A stretch of DNA of 64,000 nt from the NCBI GenBank assembly GCA_024397995.1, contig CP073746.1, positions 2,356,001-2,420,000 of the forward strand, given 5' to 3'. Source of the DNA: a bacterium SCSIO 12827. Its GTDB lineage: Bacteria > Pseudomonadota > Alphaproteobacteria > Rhodospirillales > Casp-alpha2. Below, piece by piece: positions 43,002 to 52,374 of this stretch. A program made the position numbers and the translations under genes. A model generated the notes under the pieces. It saw only the letters and a program-made list of their open reading frames with translations. It had not been told where the DNA came from and did no database searches. Within the stretch, counting starts at the first letter, position 1; every line of letters starts with the position of its first letter.

Positions 43002-43757
43002 ATGTCCAACGGAACACTGGCGGGCAAGACCGCCGTCATCACTGGATCGTCACGTAACATCGGTAAGGCCACGGCCCTGGCGCTCGCCGCCGACGGCGCC
43101 AGTATCGTCGTCAACGGCGTGCAGGATCAGGCCGCCGCAGATTCTGTGGTCAAGGAAATCGAAGCCATGGGCGGCAAGGCCGTCGCCAAGCTGGCCGACG
43201 TCGCCACCAAGGAAGGTGCGGATGCCCTGGTGCAGGCCGCCGTGGACGCATTCGGCGGGGTCGACATCATGGTGGTCAACGCCTCGACCCGCGGCCAGAA
43301 GGCGTTCCTGGAAATGCCGCATGAAGATTTCCGCCGCGTCGTCGACACCACCATCGACAGCGCCTTTCATCTCTGTCAGGCGGCGATCCCGCATATGCAG
43401 AAGGCTGGGTGGGGCCGGGTCATTACCATCGGCGGCGTCAGCTGGTACATCGGCATGCCCAACCGCATCCACAACCTAACCGGCAAGTCGGCCATCGTCG
43501 GCTTCACCCACGGCATCGCGTCCGAATTCGCGACCCAGGGCATCACCGCCAACTGCGTGTCGCCGGGGGCGACGGAAACCGTGCGCCCGGCATCGGCCGG
43601 AACCGGCAATCCGCGCAACGCCATGAACATACCGATGGAACGTCAGGGCGACGTGAAGGAAATGGCGGCCACCGTGCGCTTTCTGTGCCAGCCCGACGCC
43701 GCCTACATCACCGGACAGACCATCCACGTCAACGGCGGCCTGTTCCTCGGCACCTGA
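43002..43757 (+). CDS. short-chain dehydrogenase/reductase with altered catalytic residues
   Basis: 251-residue SDR fold protein. Cofactor motif [11 protein letters not shown] near residues 14-24 (TGxxxGxG-like, with Asn-Ile before the last Gly), VVNAS near 90 and the C-terminal [17 protein letters not shown] are typical. The catalytic Tyr-x-x-x-Lys reads Asn-Leu-Thr-Gly-Lys ([11 protein letters not shown]). The Ser thirteen residues upstream aligns with Gly, so two of three catalytic residues are replaced although Lys remains. The ATG at 43002 follows a GGGAGAA site; an earlier ATG at 42984 is in front of that site. Confidence 0.86.
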   Translation: MSNGTLAGKTAVITGSSRNIGKATALALAADGASIVVNGVQDQAAADSVVKEIEAMGGKAVAKLADVATKEGADALVQAAVDAFGGVDIMVVNASTRGQKAFLEMPHEDFRRVVDTTIDSAFHLCQAAIPHMQKAGWGRVITIGGVSWYIGMPNRIHNLTGKSAIVGFTHGIASEFATQGITANCVSPGATETVRPASAGTGNPRNAMNIPMERQGDVKEMAATVRFLCQPDAAYITGQTIHVNGGLFLGT

Positions 43758-43793
43758 CGCCCAGACACGGCACAAATACCGGCGGCGGGACGT

Positions 43794-44663
43794 TCATCGG
43801 TTCTGGATGTCCCGCCACTGGTCCAGCGTGCGACGGGCCTGATCGACAATCGGATAGTCGATGAAATAGCCGTCCATCTGGATGGAGGCGAGTCCCCGTG
43901 CCTCGGCTTCCTCGAAGGCGGCGACGACCTTTTCGGCGAAGGTAATTTGTTCTTCCGTCGGCGTGAACACACCGTTCGTGGGGCCGATCTGATCCGGATG
44001 GATGCAGAGCTTACCCTGATAGCCCATGTCGCGGACGTTTTCCGCCGAGCGGACAAGACCGTCCGTGTCCTTGATATGGATCCACACGGAATCGATGGGC
44101 GGCTCCAGCCCCTCGGCGCGGGACGCCAGGGCGATCTCGGCCCGGGCATGGTCGATTTCCGTTTCTGCCAGGGTCCAGCGCATGGACATGTCCTTGGTGT
44201 AGTCGCCGGCGCCGAAGCTGAGCCGCCGCACCCGGGTTCCTGCCGCCGCGATGGCGCGCACGTTGGCGACGCCCTTGCCGGTTTCGATGATCGGCACAAG
44301 GTCGATGGCGCCGACTTCCATGCCCTTGTCCCGTTCGATGTTCGCCAAAATCCAATCGACGGCGATGACCTGGGCGGCTTCCTCGACCTTGGGCAGGATC
44401 AGGCCCGTCAGCCAGGGGCCGGTCACGGCCAGGATGTCGTTGAAGCAGAATTCCGTATCCCAGGCGTTGACCCGCACGTATCCGCGCTTCCCCGGATTCT
44501 GTTTGAGGGTTTCGACGACCAGGGCGCGGGTCGCTGGTTTTTCAGCGACGGCGACGGCGTCTTCCAGATCCAGAATGACGGCGTCGCAATCAAGGGTGAA
44601 CGCCTTTTCAGCGCGGCGCGCGTGGTTACCGGGGGCAAACAGATAGGTACGATGAACGGCCAT
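43794..44663 (-). CDS. HpcH/HpaI-family CoA ester lyase (CitE-like)
   Basis: 289-residue TIM-barrel lyase of the citrate-lyase-beta/malyl-CoA/citramalyl-CoA lyase group. RTYLFAPGNHARRAEKAF at the N-terminus binds CoA. AVILDLEDAVAVAEK carries the metal-binding acidic residues, LVPIIETGKGVANV the Glu, and LSFGAGDYTKDM the metal-binding Asp. GKLCIHPDQIGPTNGVFTP completes the family pattern. It converges on the SDR gene. A citramalyl- or malyl-CoA lyase would connect with the MaoC/CaiB operon at 17-25 kb, but that link is inference. Confidence 0.92.
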   Translation of the reverse strand: MAVHRTYLFAPGNHARRAEKAFTLDCDAVILDLEDAVAVAEKPATRALVVETLKQNPGKRGYVRVNAWDTEFCFNDILAVTGPWLTGLILPKVEEAAQVIAVDWILANIERDKGMEVGAIDLVPIIETGKGVANVRAIAAAGTRVRRLSFGAGDYTKDMSMRWTLAETEIDHARAEIALASRAEGLEPPIDSVWIHIKDTDGLVRSAENVRDMGYQGKLCIHPDQIGPTNGVFTPTEEQITFAEKVVAAFEEAEARGLASIQMDGYFIDYPIVDQARRTLDQWRDIQNR

Positions 44664-44800
44664 GAGTCAGATATTCCGTGATGATGAGTGGAAAGGGTGG
44701 GTGTTGGATCTCAGATAAGGTTGGGGAACTGCCGCCGGGCAGAGGCCTCGCCCCCGCCGCGCGGATTGCCCCGGAATGATAGGCATCGGGATGCGCGCTG

Positions 44801-46336
44801 TCACCACGCCGGCGGGGTCCAGGTCGTGTCCTGGTCGAGCGGGAACACCGGGCGGCACAAATCCCCCCAGGTGAAGTTGGTGAACACGGGCGAGGTCAGG
44901 CCCGGGCAATCGGCTTCATAGACGTTTTCCGGCGGGAAGAATTCATCGAACCCCGCCCGGAAATGGCCGCGTGATTTGACGATGACCGTGCGCGCCTGGG
45001 CGATGTCGACACCGAACATTTCCAGCATGGCCGGATCGGCGCATTGCTTACGGTGCGTGGCCACGGCGACGCGGATGCCGCCGATCTCCAACAAAGCCGC
45101 GGGGCCGACGGAAAGGGACCGGCCACGCAGGATGCCGCGGCGCCCGACGAAGGCGCCGTCGGTCAGCTTCAGCACCTTGGCCTTGACCTCATAGGCCTGC
45201 TCAAAGGCGGTCTTGGGGGCGCGGTTGAAGCGGGCCGTGATCTCAGCCCCCTCACCAGCCGCATGGGCATCACCGGCCACGCCGCCGTCGATCACCACAC
45301 CCATAACCACGCCTTCGGCCCCGGCCTCGACCAACCCCTTCAGCAAATAGATGGTGCTGCCCGTGCCGCCGCCACCCGGATTGTCGGCAACGTCGGCGAT
45401 AATCTGTGCCGGCCGCCCGGCGTTACGGCCGTTGGCGACCGCCATGGCGATGGCCTCGGGCAAGGGCGTCAGGGTTTTCTGATAACGCTCATGATCCGCC
45501 CATAGGCGGCGCGCGAGTTCACCCGCCAATTTACGCGCCGGCGCGATGTCGTTCCGTGCAGTGACGATCACCGACATGCCGCATTTGGGACTGTCCGAAT
45601 AGATAAACCCGGCCGCGACGGAGACGTTGAGGATCGCGCCGTCGGACGCTGCCTGAGCTTCCTGGCCCATGTTGATGATATCGGCATAGGGGCCGGTCGC
45701 CGTCAGCAGAACCACCGAAGGGGCGGCGATCGGCACCTTCACGAAGGCCGTCTTCGGACGCATGCCCTGGAACATCTCATCCATGGTGCGGGCAGCCTCG
45801 CCGGCGCGCTCTCGTTGATCCACATGCGGATTGGTCAGATAGGCGATCAGCACATCCGCATGATCGGCCATGGCCTGCGAGACGTTTGTGTGCAGGTCCA
45901 AGGTTGCAATCACCGGCACGTCCGGCCCGACGGTGTTCCGTACCCGGCCATACAACAGCCCATCGGGGTCAGTTTCATGTTCCGCCCGCATGGCGCCATG
46001 GCTGACGATGTAAACCCCATCGAGAGGCCCTGCCGCCTTCAGCCGGGTTTCGGCCTCGGCAACGAACCAGTCAAAGAACTCTTTCTCAACCGGGCCACCC
46101 GGTTCCGCATCGCCGACCAGGATCGGAACCATTTCCCAGGTATCGGGATGCAGTTTTTCCATCTGCTGGCAAAAGGCATTGACCTCCACCGGCAAGCGCG
46201 GATTGGGCGCCGCCAGTTCGGCCAGGATGTCTTCGCCGGCAAGCAGGCAGCGCCGTTCGTAATCGGCTCGCGTGGTCACCGGCGCGAACGCATTGGTTTC
46301 CAGAAGGAAGCCGAGAATGGCAATTCGTTTGGTCAT
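44801..46336 (-). CDS. M81 family metallopeptidase (MlrC-like)
   Basis: 511-residue member of the MlrC family, named for microcystinase C, a zinc peptidase that completes breakdown of linearised microcystin. Landmarks are ILGFLLETNAFAP, YIVSHGAMRAEHETDPDG near residue 108 and VIATLDLHTNVSQAMADHADVLIAY near 142, which holds likely zinc ligands. Further on are TNPHVDQRERAG and VADNPGGGGTGST. It is the last gene of the ABC importer operon, 84 bases after the permease gene with a UUCG hairpin between. A role in cleaving the imported peptide or amide is therefore likely; the actual substrate is unknown. Confidence 0.9.
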   Translation of the reverse strand: MTKRIAILGFLLETNAFAPVTTRADYERRCLLAGEDILAELAAPNPRLPVEVNAFCQQMEKLHPDTWEMVPILVGDAEPGGPVEKEFFDWFVAEAETRLKAAGPLDGVYIVSHGAMRAEHETDPDGLLYGRVRNTVGPDVPVIATLDLHTNVSQAMADHADVLIAYLTNPHVDQRERAGEAARTMDEMFQGMRPKTAFVKVPIAAPSVVLLTATGPYADIINMGQEAQAASDGAILNVSVAAGFIYSDSPKCGMSVIVTARNDIAPARKLAGELARRLWADHERYQKTLTPLPEAIAMAVANGRNAGRPAQIIADVADNPGGGGTGSTIYLLKGLVEAGAEGVVMGVVIDGGVAGDAHAAGEGAEITARFNRAPKTAFEQAYEVKAKVLKLTDGAFVGRRGILRGRSLSVGPAALLEIGGIRVAVATHRKQCADPAMLEMFGVDIAQARTVIVKSRGHFRAGFDEFFPPENVYEADCPGLTSPVFTNFTWGDLCRPVFPLDQDTTWTPPAW

Positions 46337-46368
46337 ACTCTGTGGTCCTTATGCGGGGGCCCCAATAG

Positions 46369-46392
46369 AAAGGGCGGCCGAAGCCGCCCTTT
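46369..46392 (-). terminator. UUCG-tetraloop hairpin between permease and M81 peptidase genes
   Basis: On the transcribed strand the sequence is AAAGGGCGGC-UUCG-GCCGCCCUUU, a 10-bp stem with an exceptionally stable cUUCGg loop, followed by a short interrupted U stretch. It sits inside the operon, so it is a partial terminator, a 3'-end stabiliser for the importer mRNA, or both. Confidence 0.65.
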
Positions 46393-46420
46393 CCGTATAC
46401 TTAAGATACGTTTCCGCCCT

Positions 46421-47320
46421 TTAGCGCGAACGCATTTTCGGGTCGAGAACGTCGCGCACGGAGTCCCCGAACAGGTTGAATCCGAACACGCTGAGGGAAA
46501 TCGCGACACCGGGATAAACGGCAACCCAGGGCGCACCCTCGAAGAACTCGGACGCGTTGCTGAGCATCAGGCCCCAAGCCGGGGTCGGATCCTGCACGCC
46601 CAGGCCCAGGAACGACAGGGAGGCTTCCAGCAGGATCGCCTGACCGAGGAACGTGGTCAGCATGATCAGGTAGGGTGCCATGACGTTCGGCACCATGTGC
46701 CGCAGGATGATACGGGCATCGCTGAAGCCCAAGGCACGGGCCGCATCCACATAGGGAATTTCGCGGATGGCCAAGGCATTTGATCGCACCACGCGTGCGC
46801 ATTGCGGCACAAATGGCAGGATGATCGCGATCATCACGTTCTCGATCCCCGGCCCGAGGGTGGCGACGACCGCCAGGGCCAGAATGATCAGCGGGAACGC
46901 CATGAACACATCCAGGATGCGCTGGAGGATCAGATCGAACAGACCGCCGAAGTAGGCGCTGGCGACCCCAAGGACGAGACCACCCGTCGCACCCACGATG
47001 GCGCAAACGAAGCCGACAAGAAGAGCCGTCCGCGACCCGTAGATGAGCCGGGTCAGGATGTCGCGGCCGAATTCATCCGTGCCGAGCAGGTATTCGGCAC
47101 TCGGCGCGGCCAGCATGGCGTCGAAATGTTCCTGGAGAGGATCATTCGGGGCGACGACTTCGGCCAAGATCGCGGCAATGATCATCACAAAGACGATCGC
47201 CAGACCGAACACGCCAAGGGGTTGCTTACGGCACAGTTCGATCGCGACTTGCGTCCACGGCTTTTTCGGCGCGACTTCCTCGAACTGGGCTTCGGTTTGT
47301 ATTTCAGAAACGGTAACCAT
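46421..47320 (-). CDS. dipeptide/oligopeptide ABC transporter permease (DppC-like)
   Basis: 299-residue inner-membrane subunit with an N-terminal OppC_N region, first membrane helix near residues 36-58, and five further helices. EYLLGTDEFGRDILTRLIYGSRTAL near residue 92 is the hallmark of DppC/OppC proteins. The EAA coupling motif is seen in YVDAARALGFSDARIILRHMVPN near residue 195. It follows the DppB-like gene by 12 bases and would pair with it as a heterodimer. Confidence 0.93.
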   Translation of the reverse strand: MVTVSEIQTEAQFEEVAPKKPWTQVAIELCRKQPLGVFGLAIVFVMIIAAILAEVVAPNDPLQEHFDAMLAAPSAEYLLGTDEFGRDILTRLIYGSRTALLVGFVCAIVGATGGLVLGVASAYFGGLFDLILQRILDVFMAFPLIILALAVVATLGPGIENVMIAIILPFVPQCARVVRSNALAIREIPYVDAARALGFSDARIILRHMVPNVMAPYLIMLTTFLGQAILLEASLSFLGLGVQDPTPAWGLMLSNASEFFEGAPWVAVYPGVAISLSVFGFNLFGDSVRDVLDPKMRSR

Positions 47321-47332
47321 CGTTATATCCCG

Positions 47333-48304
47333 TCACGAGTAGCGAATGCGCGGATCAAGCCACGCATAGGCCAAGTCGGTAATAAGGTTGGTGATGACGA
47401 ACACGATGACGACGAGCATCACCAAGTTCTGGGTCATCGTGAAGTCATGGTGTTCGACGCCGTCGACCATCAAGTTGCCCAAACCGTTCAGGTTGAACAC
47501 CTGTTCGGTCACGACCAACCCGCCCATCAGGAACGCGAACTCAAGCGCCAGGATAGTAACCACGGGCAACAATGCGTTCTTCAGCGCGTGGCGGTTGATG
47601 ACGATCTTCTCGACCATTCCCTTGGCCCGTGCGGTGCGGACATAGTCCTCGCGCAGAACCTCAAGCATGGCCGAACGCGTCATACGGGCCGCGACGGCGG
47701 AATAACGGTAGCCGGTCGCAACGGCGGGCCACATCAACTGGGACAGGTTGTGTGCAGGGTCTTCCCAGATCGATTTGAACATGATTGGAGGCATCCAAGG
47801 TTCGCCGAACCAAGCCTGGCTGAAGACCAGAAGCCCGAGAATGATCATCAGGCCGAGCCAGAATGACGGAATGGCGATACCGGCAATGGCAAACCCGCGC
47901 ACGAAGTAATCGATGAGCGTGTTCTGCTTCACGGCCGAGATGATGCCCAGCGGAATGGCGATAATCGTCGCGACGATGGTCGCCATGACAGCCAACTGCA
48001 GAGACAATTCGAAACGGATGGCGATTTCATGGGTAACCGGCTGGCCCGTCCACATGGAAGTGCCAAGATCGAAGATGAAATAGCCCCAGACGAAATCAAA
48101 GAACTGTGCAATCTGCGGCTTGTCTAGTCCCAGGCTCTCGCGGCAGATGTCGATCTGTTCCTGGGCCACCGTAGCGCCGGTACCAAGCAGACGCACCTCA
48201 CAGATGTCGCCGGGCGCCAAGCGCAGCAAAAAGAAAACCAGAACCGCGGCCCCGAGCAGGGTCGGAATCATCGCGATCAGACGCTTAAGGATATACTTAC
48301 CCAT
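47333..48304 (-). CDS. dipeptide/oligopeptide ABC transporter permease (DppB-like)
   Basis: 323-residue permease with six membrane helices. The N-terminus ILKRLIAMIPTLLGAAVLVFFLLRLAPGD is the canonical DppB/OppB start. The EAA motif region is YVRTARAKGMVEKIVINRHALKNAL near residue 225. The large periplasmic loop after helix 1 (LLGTGATVAQEQIDICRESLGLD) is also typical. It lies between the binding-protein gene (86-base gap with a strong hairpin) and the DppC-like gene. Confidence 0.93.
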   Translation of the reverse strand: MGKYILKRLIAMIPTLLGAAVLVFFLLRLAPGDICEVRLLGTGATVAQEQIDICRESLGLDKPQIAQFFDFVWGYFIFDLGTSMWTGQPVTHEIAIRFELSLQLAVMATIVATIIAIPLGIISAVKQNTLIDYFVRGFAIAGIAIPSFWLGLMIILGLLVFSQAWFGEPWMPPIMFKSIWEDPAHNLSQLMWPAVATGYRYSAVAARMTRSAMLEVLREDYVRTARAKGMVEKIVINRHALKNALLPVVTILALEFAFLMGGLVVTEQVFNLNGLGNLMVDGVEHHDFTMTQNLVMLVVIVFVITNLITDLAYAWLDPRIRYS

Positions 48305-48323
48305 GTCTTCCTCTATCGGGGTT

Positions 48324-48356
48324 GATCGCCCGCCGCCGATCCGGCGGCGGGCGATC
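48324..48356 (-). repeat. 15-bp stem-loop after the binding-protein gene
   Basis: GATCGCCCGCCGCCG and its exact complement, separated by three bases, lie between the binding-protein stop (48391) and the next permease start (48304). No U-run follows on the transcribed strand, so it is more likely a 3' stabilising/processing hairpin that keeps binding-protein mRNA in excess over permease mRNA. Confidence 0.6.
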
Positions 48357-48390
48357 CCCGGTTTTTGTTAAGGCTGCGTCAAGCGCAACT

Positions 48391-50007
48391 CTACTTGTCG
48401 AGCCAGACCTGATCGAGGCTCTGGTTCAGGTAGTGAGACGGCGCGATCTTCCAGCCCTTCACATAGGAACGGTGCGGGTTGATCTTGTACCACCACAGGG
48501 TGACACCCATGTGCGCCTGGTCGGACAGAGCCCGCTTTTCCATGACGCGCATCAGCTCACGCTGCTTGGCTTCTTCCGGCGCCTGCAGCATCTGCTCGTA
48601 GATTTCTTCGAGCTGCTGGTCCTGGCCCTTCATGTTGGCGTAGTTGTTGCCGGCAGAGCCAATGAACTTGGAGGTATCGACAAGCGGGTTAACGACCGAC
48701 TGACAGTTGAAGTCCAGCGACACGTCGAAGTTCTTCGTGTTGCGGAGTTCGTTGTAGAAGGTCTTGGTCGGCTCGACCCGCTGGGACACTTCCAGACCGA
48801 TCTGACGCCACTGGCCGATCAGCCAGGTGCCGACGATCTTGTACGGCTGGTCGGTACCGCGGTTCATCAGTTCGAACTTGAGGTCCGACTTGCCGGCTTC
48901 GGCAAGCAGCTTCTTGGCTTCTGCACGAGCAGCCTTCAGGTCCGTGCCGTAGCCCTTCAGGGGAACCAGTTCAGCTTTGGTGGCCGACAGGGGGTGCCCC
49001 GGGAAGCCGACGCCGCCAACGGTCTTGACGATGGCGATACGGCTCAGGTGCTGGGAGCCGCCCCACCGGTCAACGGCGAGGGTCAAAGCCTGACGGACGC
49101 GCGGGTCCTGCATGATCGGACGGCCATGGTTCGGCGTGTAAAGAAGCACGCAGTTCCAATCGCTTTCCTGGACCGTGATGTCTTTGCCGAGCGCCTTGAC
49201 AAGGTCGTCACGCTGCTTCGGCGGGAAACCACGGAATTCGATGGCCGCGCGGTCGCCACGGATGGCCTGAACGCGGATGGCCATTTTGCGCGAGATCAGC
49301 GCCCGGAAACCATCCAGGTAAGGCTTGCCAGCCATGTGGAAGTCCTCGAACCGCACGCCATCGACGTGCGAACCCGCAACGGCTTCCTTGAACTTGAAGG
49401 CGCCAGTGCCGTTCACGTTCTTTTCATGCCAGTCGTAGCCGTGCTCCTTGAGATCCTTGGCGGAATAGATCGGGCTCATGGGGTTGGCCAGAACCGGCAG
49501 GAACGAGCCGGTCGCGAATTTCAGCTTGAAGACGACCGTTTCGTCGTCCGGCGCGGAAACGCTGTCGAGCATCTTGAAGAAGGCTTTACGCACGGAAGCG
49601 ACACCTTCCGGCGGAAACGCGATCTTGTTGTAGGTGGCGACCACGTCGTGGGCCGTCATAACCTGACCGTCGTGGAACTTGACACCTTTCTTGATCTTGA
49701 AGGTGTAGGTCTTGCCGCCATCGGTCGGCTTCGGAACTTCGCCGACGCAAATGTCGCACTGGAAGTCCGTCGGGGACTGCGGGTTCTCAGGATTGACCCG
49801 GATCAGCAGGCTGTAGAACGGCCGGATCGGGTGAACCGCCGCGAAGGTCGATTCCTTATGCAAATCGTAGGACGGCGCTTCAGCAGCGACGATGTAAGAG
49901 AGGGTCCCCCCCTTCTTCGGCGTCTCTGCCTTTGCCGGTCCGGTCGCACCCATGGCGAGCCCAGTGCCCACCGCGAGTGCCAACGCGAAACGCGCGTATT
50001 TACTCAT
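48391..50007 (-). CDS. ABC transporter substrate-binding protein, family 5 (peptide type)
   Basis: 538-residue periplasmic binding protein. Residues 1-27 form a signal peptide (MSKYARFALALAVGTGL, ending GPAKA). The mature protein has the SBP_bac_5 pattern: KKGGTLSYIVAAEAPSYDLH, YTFKIKKGVKFHDGQVMTAHDVVATYNK near residue 110 and a late DPRVRQALTLAVDR near residue 305. The ATG at 50007 is chosen for its AGGAG site and signal peptide; a start at 50052 would bury it. It is the specificity component of the importer. The ligand is unknown but a peptide-like compound is expected, given the M81 peptidase. Confidence 0.93.
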   Translation of the reverse strand: MSKYARFALALAVGTGLAMGATGPAKAETPKKGGTLSYIVAAEAPSYDLHKESTFAAVHPIRPFYSLLIRVNPENPQSPTDFQCDICVGEVPKPTDGGKTYTFKIKKGVKFHDGQVMTAHDVVATYNKIAFPPEGVASVRKAFFKMLDSVSAPDDETVVFKLKFATGSFLPVLANPMSPIYSAKDLKEHGYDWHEKNVNGTGAFKFKEAVAGSHVDGVRFEDFHMAGKPYLDGFRALISRKMAIRVQAIRGDRAAIEFRGFPPKQRDDLVKALGKDITVQESDWNCVLLYTPNHGRPIMQDPRVRQALTLAVDRWGGSQHLSRIAIVKTVGGVGFPGHPLSATKAELVPLKGYGTDLKAARAEAKKLLAEAGKSDLKFELMNRGTDQPYKIVGTWLIGQWRQIGLEVSQRVEPTKTFYNELRNTKNFDVSLDFNCQSVVNPLVDTSKFIGSAGNNYANMKGQDQQLEEIYEQMLQAPEEAKQRELMRVMEKRALSDQAHMGVTLWWYKINPHRSYVKGWKIAPSHYLNQSLDQVWLDK

Positions 50008-50089
50008 GTGAAGTCTCCTTACCCATTTATGGTTCGAGGAATGTTCGATCACTCCCCACTCTTTTGTGTCCTCCCTGAAAAGGGGGAGA

Positions 50090-51127
50090 TCACACCTCCG
50101 TGCAGGCCACCCAATCGCCAGGTCGCACTTCTCTGAAGTCTGGAATATTTTGGCTACACGAGTCCACAGCTAAAGGACAGCGGGGATGGAAAACGCAGCC
50201 CGACGGAGGGTTAATCGGGCTAGGAATTTCTCCCTTGATGATCGTGTGTGCGCGGGTCTTTTCCAGGTCTGGATCGGGAATCGGCACCGCGGCCAATAGC
50301 GCCTGCGAATAGGGATGCAGGGGATGGTCGAACAGTTCATCGCAGTCGGCCAGCTCCACCATGTGGCCCAGGTACATGACAGCGACCCGGTGGCAGATAT
50401 GGCGAACGACGGAGAGATCATGACTGATGAACAGATACGTCAGATTGAACTCTTCGCGCAGCTCTTCCAGAAGGTTGATCACCTGGGCCTGGATCGACAC
50501 GTCGAGCGCCGACACAGCTTCGTCACAGATGATGAACTCCGGCTCCATCGCGAGCGCCCGGGCGATGCCCACACGCTGGCGCTGGCCACCCGACATTTCG
50601 TGCGGATAACGGTCCGCGAAATCCGGATGCAGACCGCAACGGCCCAGCAGATAGCCGATGCGCTCGCGGCGCTTGGCTTCATCAGGGATGATGCCGTGAA
50701 CCTTCAGCGGCTCCCCGATGATCTCGCCGATCTTCATGCGCGGAGTCAACGAGCTGTACGGATCCTGGAAAATGACCTGGATCTTCTTGCGGACGTCGAT
50801 CAGATCTTTGTTGTTGAGCTGACAGATGTCCTTACCGTCGTACATAATTTCGCCGGCGGTCGGCGTTTCGAGACGCAAGATGCAACGTCCCGTCGTCGTC
50901 TTGCCGCAGCCGGATTCACCGACGAGACCCAGGGTCTCGCCCTTGCGGATGTAAAAGTCGACACCGTCGACGGCCTTCACATCGGCCACCTTGCGCGGAA
51001 CGATGATGCCTTCCGTGATCGGGAAGTGCATCTTCAGGTTCTTCACTGTGATCAGGACCTCGTCGGAAACCTGACCGCGGAACTGAGAGCCGTAATCCGC
51101 GCCGGCCTGTGTCTGGGCTTCACTCAT
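50090..51127 (-). CDS. oligopeptide ABC transporter ATP-binding protein (OppF/DppF-like)
   Basis: 345-residue ATPase. Walker [10 protein letters not shown] near residue 71, Q-loop [15 protein letters not shown], signature [15 protein letters not shown], Walker [13 protein letters not shown] and H-loop FISHDLSVV are all intact. The C-terminal oligo_HPY domain ([20 protein letters not shown]) carries the Cys residues often linked to an Fe-S cluster in this subgroup. Its start overlaps the OppD-like stop by four bases, so translation is coupled. Confidence 0.95.
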   Translation of the reverse strand: MSEAQTQAGADYGSQFRGQVSDEVLITVKNLKMHFPITEGIIVPRKVADVKAVDGVDFYIRKGETLGLVGESGCGKTTTGRCILRLETPTAGEIMYDGKDICQLNNKDLIDVRKKIQVIFQDPYSSLTPRMKIGEIIGEPLKVHGIIPDEAKRRERIGYLLGRCGLHPDFADRYPHEMSGGQRQRVGIARALAMEPEFIICDEAVSALDVSIQAQVINLLEELREEFNLTYLFISHDLSVVRHICHRVAVMYLGHMVELADCDELFDHPLHPYSQALLAAVPIPDPDLEKTRAHTIIKGEIPSPINPPSGCVFHPRCPLAVDSCSQNIPDFREVRPGDWVACTEV

Positions 51128-52116
51128 AGTTCGATCTCCGCCAAACTTTCTTTAGACCGGAAACATGCGCTGTAGTGCTGGTCGCCCATTTCCTCGAGCG
51201 GCGGGTACGATTCCTTGCACTTGTCGATGGCAAACTTGCAACGCGGCCGGAATGAACAACCGCCGTCCAGGCGGGTGAGATCCGGCGGCTGGCCATCGAC
51301 GGGATCAAGCTTGGCCTGACGCGGGCGGTCCATGCGCGGCACGGACTTGAGCAACGCAAGGGTGTAGGGATGACGCGGACGGTGATAGATGTCCGATGCA
51401 TTGCCCGTTTCGACGATGCGCCCCGCATACATGACGTTGACCCGATCCGCATAACGCGCAACCACACCCAGATTATGGGTGATGATGATCATCGCCACGT
51501 TCATTTCGCGGGTCAGGTTCTTCATCAGCTCCAGGATCTGCGCCTGAATGGTCACGTCGAGAGCTGTCGTCGGCTCATCGGCGATGATCAACTTCGGCTC
51601 ACACGCCAACGACATGGCGATCATGACGCGTTGACGCATGCCGCCCGACAGATGGTGCGGATACTGTTCGATACGCCGGCGCGGTTCGTTGATGCCGACC
51701 AGTTCCAGAAGCTTGACCGCACGCTCCTTAGCCTCGGCTTCGGACATGTTCAAATGCGCCATCATAGGCTCGGTCAGCTGCAAGCCGATCGACAGAACCG
51801 GGTTCAGCGACGTCATCGGTTCTTGGAAGATCATGGAAATATCGCGGCCGCGAATTTCCCGAATCTCGTCCTCGGTACAGAACGCCAGGTTCTTGCCTTG
51901 GAAGCGGATTTCACCGCCGACGATCTCGCCGGGCGGCTTCGGGATCAGACGCAGAATGCTGAGCGCGGTAACGGATTTCCCCGAACCGGACTCGCCCACG
52001 ACGGCGACGGTTTCACCGGCGTTGACGTCGTACGATACGCCGTCAACAGCTTTAACGGTTCCCCCAGACGTAAAGAAATGCGTCTGGAGATTATCAATCT
52101 CGAGGAGTGCCCCCAC
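51124..52116 (-). CDS. oligopeptide ABC transporter ATP-binding protein (OppD/DppD-like)
   Basis: 330-residue ATPase forming the heterodimer with the OppF-like subunit. Walker [12 protein letters not shown]-loop [14 protein letters not shown], signature [15 protein letters not shown], Walker [13 protein letters not shown] and H-loop [16 protein letters not shown] are complete, and the C-terminal Cys cluster ([14 protein letters not shown]) is present. I take the GTG at 52116, preceded by AAGGAAA; a GTG at 52134 is an alternative that adds six residues. It is the first gene of the six-gene importer operon, divergent from the carboxymuconolactone decarboxylase gene. Confidence 0.94.
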   Translation of the reverse strand: MGALLEIDNLQTHFFTSGGTVKAVDGVSYDVNAGETVAVVGESGSGKSVTALSILRLIPKPPGEIVGGEIRFQGKNLAFCTEDEIREIRGRDISMIFQEPMTSLNPVLSIGLQLTEPMMAHLNMSEAEAKERAVKLLELVGINEPRRRIEQYPHHLSGGMRQRVMIAMSLACEPKLIIADEPTTALDVTIQAQILELMKNLTREMNVAMIIITHNLGVVARYADRVNVMYAGRIVETGNASDIYHRPRHPYTLALLKSVPRMDRPRQAKLDPVDGQPPDLTRLDGGCSFRPRCKFAIDKCKESYPPLEEMGDQHYSACFRSKESLAEIEL

Positions 52117-52328
52117 AGAATGTTTCCTTCCCACTGTTTTTGATGCGGGAGTTTCTTATTTTTCTCCCTGGGTTAGGGGGGAAACCTAGAAGCCCCCCAT
52201 GCCGTTGTCAACGGGTTCACAACTCAATTTTAGTTTTTCACACGAAGATTTTCTGCGGCCGTTTTTTGACTGAATCAAAAAATTTGCCTTGCCCGGCAGC
52301 CGTTCTGGTGTATGCCCCCTCCTCAGGA

Positions 52329-52338
52329 ATGTATACAA
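52329..52338. promoter_or_regulatory. GntR/FCD-type operator palindrome (one mismatch)
   Basis: ATGTATACAA, one base off the perfect palindrome. It lies 36 bases upstream of the decarboxylase-family gene start, in its divergent region with the ABC importer operon. Confidence 0.45.
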
Positions 52339-52374
52339 AGCGACACTTTCAACACCCGAGGGAGACCATCCAAA

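Noticed and set aside
48322-50136. 604-codon plus-strand open frame opposite the ABC binding-protein gene
   Set aside because: The minus-strand frame has a signal peptide and clear SBP_bac_5 motifs; the plus frame has no family pattern or ribosome site.
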